Assembly (NCBI GenBank): GCA_022559985.1
Contig: JAFJTR010000009.1
Location: 558,001-622,000 of the forward strand
Direction: 5' to 3'
DNA from: Parastagonospora avenae f. sp. tritici 18332-5
Taxonomy: Eukaryota; Ascomycota; Dothideomycetes; Pleosporales; Phaeosphaeriaceae
DNA length: 64,000 nucleotides
In this document: in pieces, positions 43,022 to 54,420 of the stretch
How the letters are laid out: every line of letters begins with the position of its first letter
How positions within the stretch are numbered: position 1 is the stretch's first letter
The notes under the pieces: model-generated
The model's input: the letters and a program-made list of their open reading frames with translations, nothing else
Told to the model about the DNA's origin: nothing
Databases searched by the model: none
Program-made: the position numbers and the translations under genes

Positions 43022-43904
43022 CTCCTCGTTGTTGACACCATCTTCCTCACCACCGGTGATACCGATCTCCATCTCCAACCACTGCTCTGCGGATTGTTAG
43101 TATTGTCGTTTGGCAAGGTAGATTCAGGGATACGAACTCATGGGAGCAGCACGCTCGAGGTACTTCTTGGTGGTGGCAATGTCTTGATGATGGTTAATAA
43201 GAGCAGATGAGCAGTTGATGATGCTACTCACTCCAGTCCTTCTCCTCCTCGCTGAGGTCGATCATGTGGGAAGACTATTGTTCAACGTTAGCAAATGCGC
43301 TTCTGGCCCGAGCTTGTATGTTTTGAGTGTAACGTACGAAGAGGGGCTCGCCGTGCTCCTTGAAGTAGGCCTCGTCGGCATCCATCATGCCGTCCAACCA
43401 TGGCAGCAATTTCCTACTACTGTTAACCTGAGCTCGCATCTGATTGAAGGGGTTCAACTCACTTCGCGCAGTGGTCGGTGTGCAGAACGACGGGAACGCC
43501 GTAGATGGGCGCAATTGAGCGGATGTAGTGAGCAGCTGCAACAGCGCCGGCGACGGACGCCTCCTGGTTCTTGTTGTCGACACCCTTTCCGGCGAAGTAG
43601 GCGGCGCCTCCCTGGGAAGTCTGGAGGATGATGGGCGACTTGGCATCGCGAGCGGCCTCGAGAGTCGCAACGACGGTGGAAGAAGATGTGACGTTCACAG
43701 CGGGGATGGCGTAGCCTGGAGATGAATGTTAGGATCATACTTGATGTGATATTGACATGTCTCTTACCCTGCTTCTTTGCGTCGTTGAAGAGAGCGAGGA
43801 CATCATCACCAACGATGACCTGATGTTCATTAGCCCGAGCTGAAGAGCTGTTGTTTGGTTTGACATACACCTGACTTGCGGGAGAGAACGTCCTTGGCAC
43901 CCAT
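42456..43904 (-). CDS. FBA1: Fructose-bisphosphate aldolase, class II
   Basis: Zinc-dependent glycolytic/gluconeogenic enzyme cleaving fructose-1,6-bisphosphate. Eight exons: 43904-43869, 43819-43768, 43715-43463, 43413-43338, 43274-43232, 43182-43138, 43086-42940 and 42886-42456, giving 360 aa, the family length. The seven introns are 49-63 nt with normal GT-AG ends. Start MGAKDVLSRKSG joins VIVGDDVLALFNDAKKQG. Metal and active-site blocks: VVLHTDHCAKKLLPW, EMEIGITGGEEDGVNN, AAGFGNVHGVYKPGNVKL, HLVFHGGSGSS and VKVNLDTDMQWAY. The C-terminus is EDFLAAGKL. Seven introns in about 1.4 kb is the highest density in the window; most are in the 5' two thirds. Confidence 0.97.
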
Positions 43905-44642
43905 GATGATTTGCTGATGTGTGTTTGTAGAAGTTGAGTGGTTTCTGCGGTATGAACAGTCAATTGATCTGGAATGGCAGGTTTATGAGGAGACAGTGAG
44001 GTTGTAGAGTTTTGCGACGCATTCGTTGAGAGGTAATGTCAAGCTATTTAGTGGGGTGACCCCGCTGTTTCCGTACGTGCTGTGACGCAGCAGCATCCAC
44101 TCACGCAAAGCGCATGCTCAGCTTTGCTTCTTACCGATATCGGATAAGCCGCATTAAGCCCATGCAAAGAAAATAAGTCTTACTTACATGTTGTTCGGTA
44201 TCAATTGCCTCACTTGTTTGCTTCTGTTGGGAGGGCGGCGTGGGTTATGAAGCGTGAAGATATGATGTAAAAGCGCCGAAGCATTCACGGCCGCGCTCTG
44301 AAGTCATTGCGGGCCCGCGCTCGGCAAGCGGATACCATGAGACGTCTTTTTCTTGAAGAAGACCTGACTGTCCGAGTCTCGCCGTAGATCGTGACCAGCT
44401 TGTGCCTCCGTTTACCGAGCTTCCAAACGCGTTGTGTAGGACAGGGCCTAGCCAATCACATCATGTGAAGATGCACTCCGAACGCGTGACTATAGCGGCT
44501 TTCTCCCGAAGCTATGAAGATGCTATGCTGAATTCGTGATTGTATGGCTTTCTTACACGGATATGTATACAGGGGCTCTTTCCGAGGTTCTAGATTCCTT
44601 GACATGAGCTCGTGACTACGTTCGCAACCTCAGGGCTCCGAG
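43905..44642. other. FBA1 promoter and bL9m 3' region
   Basis: 738 nt with no supported gene. As a strong housekeeping promoter it should hold regulatory sites, but I cannot assign any by eye. Confidence 0.45.
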
Positions 44643-45562
44643 TTATGCCTCGGATGCCTTCTCTCTGACCCGGATGTTCCTCACAACGGGCTCCGCTGCG
44701 CCCGGCAATTGTATCTCGATCTTGAACACGCCAAGCTGCTTCACGCGCGAGGCATCGCCCTCCTCATGGCCCGAGACGAAAGTTACGTCGTTTTCGTTCA
44801 GTATCACTCGAGCTGCCTCGTCATTGTGCGCCAGAGCTCCGCGTATGGTTTGGACAACGTCTGAGGTCGATACTGAGCCGTAGATAGCATCGGCGTGTGC
44901 CTTTGGTTTGCTCGCCATGGCGGCTGCAGTCAGAATATCAGCTGCGCCTGATGCGCCGGGTCGCTGTCTCGATTCCCTTTCCTGCTCGATGCGCTGGCGG
45001 AAGAAGTCGATGGTGGGTGGGACAAACGTGTTGATGAGCTCCATGGATCGCTCAGGCTGGCCTTGTCAGTGTCAGTCATGTAGAAGGGTAAATCAGCGCA
45101 TACGCTTAGGACGTCAATCTCAATTGGTCGCACATAGCGCTGATGTGCCACTACCTCCTCGTCCTCCTCTTCCTCCTCCAGATTCTCCCGCACGCCGTAT
45201 GAAAAATCTCTTGCGAATTCAAGGTCCTGTTTCTTCAGCTGCTTGAGCTGTATGGCGGTCACGTAGTTCGCGACGCGGGCTGGGAACCAGCGATTGCGCA
45301 TCAAGGACGGATTCAGTGGTACATATGAGCCTGGCCAAGTCAATTGATAGCCCAGGATATTAGTTGATGAAGACCGACCTGCGCGTCCATATCTTGGCAC
45401 GTCCTTCAGCAGCTTTACGACGATGTTCCGCTCCTCCTCCTTTGCCTTCTTCGATATGCTGCGTGCCTGCTGCGACCCCCAACCGCCCAAATTTTGCTGC
45501 GCAACCCGCCGTAAGCATGACGTGCACTGGGGCAGCAGCGATGACCTGCTGACGGATGCCAT
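44643..45562 (-). CDS. Mitochondrial large-subunit ribosomal protein bL9m
   Basis: Component of the mitochondrial 54S ribosomal subunit (yeast Mrpl50 type; family knowledge). Two exons, 45562-45104 and 45056-44643, 290 aa. The 47-nt intron (45103-45057) has GTATGC, an ACTGAC branch and a GGCCAG acceptor, and joins IDVLS to PERSMELI. The N-terminus is basic and Ser-rich (MASVSRSSLLPQCTSCLRR), a likely presequence. The bL9 signature follows: VVKLLKDVPRYGRAG and GSYVPLNPSLMRNRWFP. An acidic run (ENLEEEEEDEE) and a fungal-specific C-terminal extension come after. It is divergent to the Ubp16-like gene. Confidence 0.85.
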
Positions 45563-45971
45563 TGAAAAAGGTGGCTCAGCTCCAACGTCAGGCTGCTACA
45601 AAGAGGCTTGTCGTGCTGTGTTCAACCGCAAATATGGCGATAGTTGCGAATCCCTGCGCGGCGGCGGAAACAGCAAATCGCCGGCACGCTTGCGCCTGCC
45701 GTTGGCTCTCGGCATATCTTGTGCCCGCTACGCTTCGTCCCCAGCAAACGCAGATGACTGCCAGCGGGATGCTCGAAGCTGGGCGACGGTCTGACAATGG
45801 CGTCTGAAGCACTTGCTCCTCCGTGCTCTTCCCCTGTTGCTGTATCTGCATCTGCACCAGCGTTCCTCGCCCACGCCGGCAGTTCCGCCCTGCCACAACG
45901 GTCCCAAAGCATCGCACAACCCCCGTCCGCCCGTCCAATCCCGACGTAGCGGAAGTCTACAGCGCCGCAAT
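45563..45971. other. Divergent promoter region bL9m / UBP16-like
   Basis: 409 nt between divergent starts. The UBP frame is open through most of it but lacks an ATG before 45972. No other gene. Confidence 0.5.
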
Positions 45972-47822
45972 ATGCCTGAGAAGCCCCTCACAATCGCAAC
46001 CTACGCAGCGGGCGCCTCTCTTGCAGCCATTACTCTGGTCTACGTCTTTGGGCCGACATTCTTCATCGACGATGACGCATCAAACACGAAAAAGAAGAGC
46101 GTCGTCGGCCTCAGCAATGCCGCAAACGACTGCTTCATAAATTCGGTCCTGCAGGCGCTGGCAGGATTACCCGACCTGCGCATATATCTCATACGGGAAA
46201 CTCACCGGCGGAAGCTCGACGGGCCAGGAGTGTACGAGGTGGGCCGTGGACGACTGAACACGGACAACTCGTCGGTGACGCCTGGAAAATTGGAGGGCCT
46301 GCAGCAGGGTGTGCTGACCTATGGCCTGAAGGATGTCCTGGATGCGCTGAACGAGCGGCCCATCTACAAGAAGACCATCTCGCCGCAGCCCTTTATACGG
46401 TCACTCGAGCGCGCTTTCGGCACCCGCATCAGTCGCCAGCAGCAGGATGCGCAAGAATTTCTCCAAATTGTCACCGAGCGGCTATGCGACGAATACCACG
46501 CCGGAAGCAAGGCCAGGCGGCAGGCCCTGAAGCGCGGCATCAACATCGCGAACGACGACACAGTGTCGGAGCGGAGAGAAATCATAGAGCAGTTTGGCAC
46601 CGCGCCCGCTGCAGCCTCGGACAGCAACACGATAGAAGAAGAGGAGGATGACGACGACGACGAATCGCCAATTGACGAAGACGGCTTCCCCTTCGAAGGC
46701 AAGATCGAGTCGCAGATCGAGTGCGAAACCTGCCACTTCAAGCCGAAGCCGTCAGTCTCCACATTCGTCACCCTCACCTTGAACGTCCCGCAAGTCTCCG
46801 CGACGTCGCTTAATGCGTGCTTCGACGGCATGTTGAAAGTCGAATCCATTGACGACTTCAAGTGCGAGCGATGTCGCCTGGAGCATGCTTTGCGGAGCAA
46901 GGACCACGAGCTGTCACAAGCTACAGACGCGGAAGTCAGGGAGCGCATACAGTCAGACATTGTGAAGATACGGCATGCCATGGAAACAGACCCTGAGAAC
47001 CCGCCAAAAGACGTCGAGCTCCCCGATTCAAAGCAGTCGCCCAAGCGGAGAATATCGCGCCACATGTACATCTCGCAATTTCCCAAGGTCCTCGCCATCC
47101 ACCTTTCAAGATCAGTCTATGCTATCGGTAGCGCGTCAACGAAGAACCTGGCCAAGGTCTCATTCCCAGAAACACTCCCACTCGGTGGTCTATTACATCG
47201 AAAGAACTACAAACTGCTCGGCGCGGTCACACACAAGGGCAGCCACAACAGCGGTCACTATGAGGCTTTCCGACGCCAAGTGCAGCCTCTACCTTTCTCG
47301 ACACCAGTCTCGTTTGGTACCGAAGGCGCATACAGTCGCCAAGCAAGCCCGTATCCGTCTGCACGACCTTCAGCAGCGCCCTCCGCAGTACAGAGCCCGC
47401 GCATGTCAAGCATCAACTTGCCCGGTACAAATGGCCGCGCCTCGCCCGTCCCCTCCACACCAGCTCTAGACTCGCCTTCAGTGAAGTCATTCTCCTCACA
47501 AGACTCCATGGCGACAACATCAAGAGGCCCTGCGCCAACATCCGCACCACGCGAGCCGGACGCAAATTCACTGAAGCTTCCTCCCTCATCTTCTGACACT
47601 GAGAATTTGTCACGGACGAGGAGCTTGCGATCACTCAAAGATAAGGCGTCAGAAAAGGCTGCGTCAATGGCGGAAGCCAACCCGCTCAAGCGTAAGTCCA
47701 AGAAGGCAAGCAACAGATGGTGGGGTATCAGCGATGACAAGGTCAAGGAAAGCAAGACGAGTGACGTTCTCGGTAGACAGAAGGAGGTCTATCTTCTCTT
47801 CTACGAGTTAGACAGGTCGTAG
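45972..47822 (+). CDS. Ubiquitin carboxyl-terminal hydrolase, Ubp16-like
   Basis: Cysteine protease of the USP family removing ubiquitin. A predicted N-terminal membrane anchor (IATYAAGASLAAITLVYVFG, residues 8-27) matches the mitochondrial outer-membrane Ubp16 type (assignment by inference). One exon, 616 aa from the ATG at 45972. The Cys box is VVGLSNAANDCFINSVLQAL (C54); it lacks the common GNTC wording but keeps the cysteine. The QQQDAQEFL box follows. Paired CxxC motifs (ECETCHF; CERCRLEH) form the zinc-binding fingers. The His box is THKGSHNSGHYEAF (H429). An acidic run (EEEEDDDDDES) lies before the first CxxC, and a long Ser/Pro-rich insert separates the His box from the final LLFYELDRS. 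No introns. Confidence 0.88.
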   Translation: MPEKPLTIATYAAGASLAAITLVYVFGPTFFIDDDASNTKKKSVVGLSNAANDCFINSVLQALAGLPDLRIYLIRETHRRKLDGPGVYEVGRGRLNTDNSSVTPGKLEGLQQGVLTYGLKDVLDALNERPIYKKTISPQPFIRSLERAFGTRISRQQQDAQEFLQIVTERLCDEYHAGSKARRQALKRGINIANDDTVSERREIIEQFGTAPAAASDSNTIEEEEDDDDDESPIDEDGFPFEGKIESQIECETCHFKPKPSVSTFVTLTLNVPQVSATSLNACFDGMLKVESIDDFKCERCRLEHALRSKDHELSQATDAEVRERIQSDIVKIRHAMETDPENPPKDVELPDSKQSPKRRISRHMYISQFPKVLAIHLSRSVYAIGSASTKNLAKVSFPETLPLGGLLHRKNYKLLGAVTHKGSHNSGHYEAFRRQVQPLPFSTPVSFGTEGAYSRQASPYPSARPSAAPSAVQSPRMSSINLPGTNGRASPVPSTPALDSPSVKSFSSQDSMATTSRGPAPTSAPREPDANSLKLPPSSSDTENLSRTRSLRSLKDKASEKAASMAEANPLKRKSKKASNRWWGISDDKVKESKTSDVLGRQKEVYLLFYELDRS

Positions 47823-48330
47823 GATCGGCCTGGTACAGTCGCAGGAGTGTAATATTATTCTTACACATAGCAAATAGCCTTAGATGCTCGTTTGCATCAA
47901 GACTGTCTGATGGTTGGAGCAGACGGACAGATGGGCGTCGCTCCAGGGCGCTGAGCTGATAGAAGCGAAAGCACATGATTTATTAGCAATGATCTCATTG
48001 GCTCGAGCACCTGCCTCAGACACGTACCCCACATCGTGATTGCCTCTTTTGACCACAGCTTGGTCTGCAATGCAACGTGCACATGTATCTCAATGCTGCA
48101 CTCCTACCTGAACTCACCTTTCCCCTCAGTTGACCGGTCAACATTCATTTTCCAGGCAGCCATTGAATATGAGCACTGCGTATGGTCAAGTTAAGACTAC
48201 ATTGAAAGAAGCATCAAGACACTTGAGAAATAGCCATCTTTCGAAACAAGCAGCTCATATCCGGGCTTGATAGCAGAATTGCTCCACATTTAGATTGAGA
48301 CATCTCTCTTCGCCATACCGGCCTCTCAAG
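47823..48330. other. Intergenic
   Basis: 508 nt between two plus-strand genes, with no supported gene or repeat. Confidence 0.5.
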
Positions 48331-50057
48331 ATGACAAAAAACTCCACATCAAATGCTGCCGCTGCACCATCCCAAACCATGTCCGACGACACAGCCTTCC
48401 TCCAAGCACCACAGAGCCAACACTTCACAAATCCGCCCCGCATCCTGATCATCGGCGCAGGCAGCCGCGGCACCTCATATGCCGAAGCCGCGCTCTCATC
48501 CTCCAACGCCGTCATAGCTTGCGTCTGCGAACCCAACGAGTACAAGCGCAACCTCTTCGGCTCGCGCTTCATTTGGTCCGACACTGGGGTTCCTCAGTTC
48601 GGCCAGTGCTTCCGTGACTGGCGGGATTGGGTCAGGTATGAGCAAGAGCGGCAGGAAAGTATCAAGACTGGCACAGGCCTAACGGGGGTAGGGGGCTTTG
48701 ATCCCATCATTATTGATGCAGTGTTTGTCTGTGTCTTGGATAAGATGCATGAGGAGGTTGTATGTGGAATCGCGGGGCTGGGCGTGAGTATATGTGTGGA
48801 GAAGCCGTTGGGGACGAGGATGGAGAGTTGTGGGCGGATGTATAAGGCGCTGAAAGATGCGGAGAGAGTGAATGAGAAGGAGACAGTGTTTGGGATTTGT
48901 CATGTGTTGAGGTATTCGCAGCATAATATGATGCTGAGGCATTTGGTGTTGGAGAAGGAGGTTATTGGGGATGTGTTGAGTATGGAACATGTTGAGCCGG
49001 TGGGGTGGTGGCATTTCAGTCACAGTTATGTGAGGTGAGTTCAGATATTGATATGATGATGATGGTCAGAAGATAGACAAGCTGACTCAAGAGCAGAGGC
49101 AATTGGCGCAAAGAATCGACTACAGCACCGTCACTTCTCACAAAATCATGTCACGACATTGACTTCATAATGTGGATGCTCTGCAGCCAGCCTTCCAAGC
49201 GAGCTGATCAACCGCCTCACCTCCCATCTAACATCACCTCAACAGGCTCCAGGACGTTCTTCCGCCGGGCACGCAAGCCCAAAGAAGCAGGCAACGCCAC
49301 AAACTGCCTCTCCTGCCCCCATGAACCAGACTGCATCTACAGCGCCAAGAACATCTACATTGGCAAGCACCTCGCCCGCGGCAACGCAGCCTGGCCCGTT
49401 AAAATCGTCAACCCGGAGATCGAAGACATATTCAAGACCGAAGGTCCAGAAGCCGCAGAGTCAAAGTTGCTTGAATCCTTCGCAGAAGACTACGACTCTT
49501 CCACGCCTGCAGAGGAAGTCCAAGCCCGCCCCTGGTTCGGCCGCTGCGTCTTCGAATCCGACAACGACGTCGTCGACGACCAGACCGTGACACTCACCTG
49601 GGCCGACGACCCCCTTCCCGGTGGCGAACTCGGCAGCAGAGGCGCCAAATCCGCACTCTTCCACATGGTCGCCTTCACCGAAAAACAATGCGAGCGCCGC
49701 GGCCGCATCTACGGCACCAAAGGCGAAATCGCATACGACAGCACGACCATCGACGTGCACACTTTCGCAGATGGCAAGACGGTCACACACGCTCCGCATC
49801 TAGCGGGCAGTGGACATGGTGGTGGGGACGAGGGGTTGGTACGCCAGTTTCTGGGCGCGGTGAATGAGGTGCATAGGGAGGGCATGCGGGCGAAAGAGGC
49901 GCAGAGGACGTATCTGGGATGTGATTTGGAAGAGGCGGTCAGGAGCCATATGGTTGTTTTTGCGGCGGAGGAGGCGAGGAGGGAGGGGAGGGTTGTGGAG
50001 TGGGGGACGTGGTGGGAGGGGGTGAGGGGGGAGTTGGGTTTGAGGGAGGCTGTGTAG
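48331..50057 (+). CDS. Gfo/Idh/MocA-family oxidoreductase
   Basis: NAD(P)-dependent dehydrogenase acting on a sugar or sugar-derived substrate; the exact substrate cannot be told from sequence. Two exons, 48331-49034 and 49097-50057, 554 aa. The 62-nt intron has GTGAGT, GCTGAC and GAGCAG. The Rossmann motif is ILIIGAGSRGTSYAEAAL (GxGxxG at residues 42-47). The family EKP motif is in CVEKPLG near residue 175, and an FGICHVLRYSQHN segment follows. CHDIDFIMW holds the conserved active-site-type His-Asp. NCLSCPHEPDCIYSAK is a cysteine cluster seen in some members. Length is greater than the usual 350-400 aa because of an acidic insert after the central domain. Start at 48331 was taken as the first ATG; MSDDT downstream is an alternative. 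Confidence 0.85.
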
Positions 50058-52085
50058 AATCAAGGTCTTTTGGGAGTGTGGTGGGAGTGGGAAGAGGTGG
50101 TGGAGACGAACAGGCTTGCTTATTGTGTGGACTGGGAGGTGGTTGTAGAGTGTGGTTTTAGATTACTTGACCTACAGTACGTGCAGACTCGTAATGCACT
50201 GAGGCCAACGTCATACATTTGATTTCGTGTAGTAGTAGGCATCGTATCAAGAATCACGACTACATTGCTGATCAATCCTAGACACTATACTCAAGCATCT
50301 TCGACTCCACATCAGGGCTTATTGAACCAGATCACGTCGAAAGTCACGCTATGTTGTCAAGTGCCACACCCGGCCTCAAATTCGGTGTCCCATCAGCACC
50401 ATGAACCGGCTTCTTCGCACTCAAAGGTCCGATAAGTTGCGGCACCTGATCGCCGGGCGCGTAGCGTGCAAGCAAGGCATTGAGGCTCTTCAAACCGAAA
50501 TGACGATGGCGGGTCTCGTGTAAGGGAGGCCTTGACAATGCAGAACGTCTGTCCGATGCGGCTGACTCTGGGCGCGTACGGCATGAGGACAAAGGGGCGA
50601 AAGGCACCTTCCGAAGCTCATACCGCTGACCAGACGGCCGGATGATATTCCATGGGCGCGTAGATCAGAGCACGGCGTGGAAGCTTCCGAAACCTCCATG
50701 TCCACGCTGAAGTCTTCGCAGGTTCGTTTGACAGCAAATTTCTCTCTTCAAGCAATTAACGGCCTTTTCGCAGCCGGTTTGAGGTCGTTTTGGGCTATAT
50801 TTGGGACGGTGCAATCAAACCTAATACTTCCGGGTCGGGCGATATGGGCGCTTAAGACATGGCATTGAGGCTCAGCGTCTTCCCCACGACGGCGTTTGCG
50901 GGTACGACGTTTGGTCTGTGTCGGCGCTTGGATTGGCAGGCAAGGGTAGCCAATAGTGGGCCGGGACGAGGTATCGGCAGCGTGAGAACGACACCTGGCA
51001 AGCCGCAAACTGAGGTTCGGATGGCGAGGGCAGGTTATGCCGGTGGGAGACAGGTGCGAAGAGGTGGGCGAGGCGCGAGACCCGGACAACGCATCGCCAG
51101 CGACGCGCTCTGAACGCGTCGTGTTGTGAGCGACATTTGAACGTGTTATAGTCGTGAAGTCCAAAGTCGTCGCCCTCTGTGACTCACCCCTCGTGCATAC
51201 TCGGATGCGGGAACATGCACGTCTACTCCGCCAAAACGAAACTTTGGGCCATCGTGGGCCAATCGAGCCCTCGCACCGCTTCGATGACTCTTAACAACGG
51301 CCTTCCGCCCCACTATAGGCGGGACGTCTGCACGGACGCTAGCCTGGCGCTAAACAACTACCACCACGACAACTCATTCGCTCTGTCGTCAATGCCAACC
51401 TCAAACTGCCGCCCCAGGTCCTCTACACCGTCGACAGAGTACAGCAGAAGCGTTGCAATGCGGCGCCGACTATCCCGGTTTCATGCTACCCAACCGCCCC
51501 ATGTGCAAGCGCCTCGCTGAAGCCATCCCGATCGGGACGCGTCTTGGTGTCCACGGCCAGTGAGCATACGTGTAGCCACGGCGCCATACTGCATCGAGCG
51601 CAAGAGGCTGCAAGAATAGCTCCAGGTCGTTTATCAGACATGTTCTGCCGAGCGGACCACGTACTCGCCCGCCAGCAGCGCCATGTTTCAGGCGCCTTGT
51701 GAGGCTCCATGTTGTAGAACGACTCTGCTGTGATACTACCGCCAGACCGCCAGAAGCCCGCAGGCCCAGCATCCCGGGCCTCGATGGCATCGTGTTTCAG
51801 GTGTTTTAGCGCGCCATGAGCACTGGTCGTCAGTTCTCCCAGAGCATTGAGGATAAGAATGAGCACCGTGCCGCATTTCACCCACTCCCATCATCCAGCT
51901 TTCCAGCATTTCAGTGAGCACTGCCCCACGGGTTGAGACGAGTTTCTTTCTTTCGTTCTGTTTGACTTGCATCTTGTCTTAGACACTTGGAGCTGGGCCT
52001 CCGTATAATCACTATTCCATAATCTTCCCCTCACTATACTCGTTCTCCACAGCGTAAGTCATTGGACATACGAAGCCGAATTGCG
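50058..52085. other. Two kilobases without a supported gene
   Basis: Several overlapping stop-free frames occur on the minus strand (50344-50705, 51486-51972) and plus strand (50859-51113), but none combines an ATG, splice signals and a recognisable family. GC content is high and coding-like in places, so a decayed gene is possible. The right end is the promoter of the gene at 52086. Confidence 0.4.
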
Positions 52086-53915
52086 ATGCATTCTCACACG
52101 TTCCAGTCTGGTAGCTCTATCCCGTTCATCATGTACAGCCGTCAAACAACCCCGCCCATGAACTCTTCCTACTACATGCCGGGCAGTGTTGGTTCAGATG
52201 TCACATACTACTCCCAAGGCTCATCACCTGACCGCCACACTGTGCCCACACCGCCTCGGTCGCCCATCAGGCAACATGGCCCTCTGCTCCTGCCCAAGGT
52301 CCGCACGCAAGACCAGGTAGCCGAGCCTACCCAGGGCCCCATTAGACATCGCCGGACGACGTCTACCTCCAGTGCCAACTATGCCTACAGCCCATACTCG
52401 CGGCCGGCCTCGATGGTCCGCCGTGGCTCAAGTCCCTTTAATCACAACCTCCAAAACGTCCACAGCAACATGACCTCCCCCGCTTCGGCCTCCTCATACG
52501 ACTTCAGCCTGTCCACACTGAACTCGCCCATCGTTTTCACACCTCAGGAAGGTCGCCGAGCCTCATCTTACATGGGCTCGCACTCGCGCTCGGCATCGGC
52601 TAACCGCGCACGACATGCGCGCTCTGGCTCTGCCAGCAGTGTCGACGAGAACATCATCAGCCGCTATGGCTTCCCCACCTACCGCAACCTCCCCAGCTAC
52701 GTGACTGCTTCGGGCGCACCATCATCAAACCTCAGCCTCGTCACTTCGCTCCCTTCCACATTCTCCACGGTCCAGGAGATCCCCAGCTACACAGCAACTT
52801 GCACTCAAGACTTTGTTGTCCCAGAGTTCGAGCCCGCGCCGGCTGTCCAGTACCCTTCCTTCACAGACGTAAGCTTTGATAGCTTCCAGCCTGTCGCGCC
52901 AACTTCATCTCTGCTTGAGTACCTTTCCTCCTCCAACCCCACTCCTGCCCTGGTCCGCCGCGTCACAAGCGCGCCACGAGGCATCAACAACCACTTCTGG
53001 TGGGACGTTCGTAACCTCCGCAGCTGGGAGGACTTCAACATCTCCACCATCAAGTCCATCCCCTCGGTGCTTCCTCTTCTAGAGGTTCCTCTTTCTCCCT
53101 CATACCTCCCCCAGCCATGCCGCTCCAACATGCAGCCCGAGAACGAGTCCGCGCTCCAGGACATCTGCACGAACTACTACGCCAACAAGGTCAACGCCGC
53201 TCTCAAGGTCGCCCAGGGTAATACCCACATGGTCATGCGTGCCGTTAAACCTATCCCTGGCATGCGCACCCAGCCCGAGTTCGTCTCCAGCTACCCCTCA
53301 GACTACGAGAAGACTATCTTCGGCGAGGGCCGCGGCCGCGTTGTCGGCCTCGTCAAGTGCTACGACAACTGGAACACGGGCATGCGCAGCGAATCTCCCC
53401 CCAAACAAGTCCTCTACCTCCAGGGCCTTGCACACCTCCACCGCGTCATGCGTGAGCACGGCTGCCGCTACGGCTTCATCATGACCGAGATCGAGCTTCT
53501 CTGCGTGCGCTGCGGCGGCCCCTCCGACGCAGCATCCATCGACCCCACCACCGTTAACGCACAAACTGGTGTGCCTATTTTTGGGTACCTTGAGACCTCC
53601 GCGCCCATCAGCCTGGCTACCCAAGGCTCACACCCTGACTCCGGCGACGTCCAACTCACCGCCTCCCTCGCCCTCTGGTACCTCCACATGCTGGCCAAGG
53701 AGAACCCCTTCGAGGGCATGGGCACTTGGCGCATGGACGTCGGTGGGCCCGCGGCCTTGACGCGCCAGAATCATTTGGATAAAGACGCGTGGATTCCGAA
53801 GCCGCAGTTGGGTGAGAAGAGGGAGGCGAAGCGCGTGAGGGGTTGGGTGTTCCCTGATGAGCCGCTGAGTAAGCGCGAGTGTGGGAAGGGGAAGAGGGGG
53901 AAGAGTGTTGGTTAG
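52086..53915 (+). CDS. Conserved-looking unknown protein with Ser/Tyr-rich N-terminus
   Basis: Family not named with confidence. One exon, 609 aa from the ATG at 52086; ATGs at 52131 or later are possible. The first 250 residues are Ser/Pro/Tyr/Arg-rich and low complexity. The C-terminal half (from NNHFWWDVRNLRSWEDFN) looks globular, with YYANKVNAALKVAQGN, GRGRVVGLVKCYDNWNTG, HRVMREHGCRYGFIMTEIEL and LTASLALWYLHMLAKENPF. The layout, a basic strand followed by GFIMTEIELLCVR, is reminiscent of PD-(D/E)XK nuclease-like or kinase-like fungal proteins (weak inference). The C-terminal 30 residues are very basic (KREAKRVRGW; KRECGKGKRGK), possibly nuclear targeting. Confidence 0.65.
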   Translation: MHSHTFQSGSSIPFIMYSRQTTPPMNSSYYMPGSVGSDVTYYSQGSSPDRHTVPTPPRSPIRQHGPLLLPKVRTQDQVAEPTQGPIRHRRTTSTSSANYAYSPYSRPASMVRRGSSPFNHNLQNVHSNMTSPASASSYDFSLSTLNSPIVFTPQEGRRASSYMGSHSRSASANRARHARSGSASSVDENIISRYGFPTYRNLPSYVTASGAPSSNLSLVTSLPSTFSTVQEIPSYTATCTQDFVVPEFEPAPAVQYPSFTDVSFDSFQPVAPTSSLLEYLSSSNPTPALVRRVTSAPRGINNHFWWDVRNLRSWEDFNISTIKSIPSVLPLLEVPLSPSYLPQPCRSNMQPENESALQDICTNYYANKVNAALKVAQGNTHMVMRAVKPIPGMRTQPEFVSSYPSDYEKTIFGEGRGRVVGLVKCYDNWNTGMRSESPPKQVLYLQGLAHLHRVMREHGCRYGFIMTEIELLCVRCGGPSDAASIDPTTVNAQTGVPIFGYLETSAPISLATQGSHPDSGDVQLTASLALWYLHMLAKENPFEGMGTWRMDVGGPAALTRQNHLDKDAWIPKPQLGEKREAKRVRGWVFPDEPLSKRECGKGKRGKSVG

Positions 53916-54420
53916 AACACAACGCTCGATGGTAACGGGTTAATGGTGTTATGAGGGATGAGGGGTGGGGAAAGCTGGCTGGTTCAGCGGTATTACTTAC
54001 TTGCATTAAGGCATTTCGCGGCGTTTTCTTGTTGGGAAGCATTTACTAGGCGTTGATTGCACATAGCATTTCTGGTGTTTGGGTCTGCAAGTCTGGCATA
54101 TGGTGTCCAGCAACACTTTTTCTATAAATTAAAGTTAGTATGAATGACAAAGCGTCATCCAGCATTCGTTTTCCAATATGCTTTTTGGGATGAATGCGGA
54201 TGCGAAGTCCTACTTGCTTTGTGAGCACGCGAGATCGAGGTAGTTGGTGGTGATGCTCATCATCACACACCCAGATCAACACTCATCCCACTGTTCGATC
54301 CATCAGTATCTGTGCCCGTCAACTCCATATACACCGCGCCCAACGACTGCAATATGGCATCGGACATATTCGACTATTTTTTGGAAAATCAAAACCGTCC
54401 TCCTTCTCTCATCAAAAGGT
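53916..54420. other. 3' region of unknown gene
   Basis: About 500 nt with no gene; a transition into the gene-poor repeated region. Confidence 0.45.
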
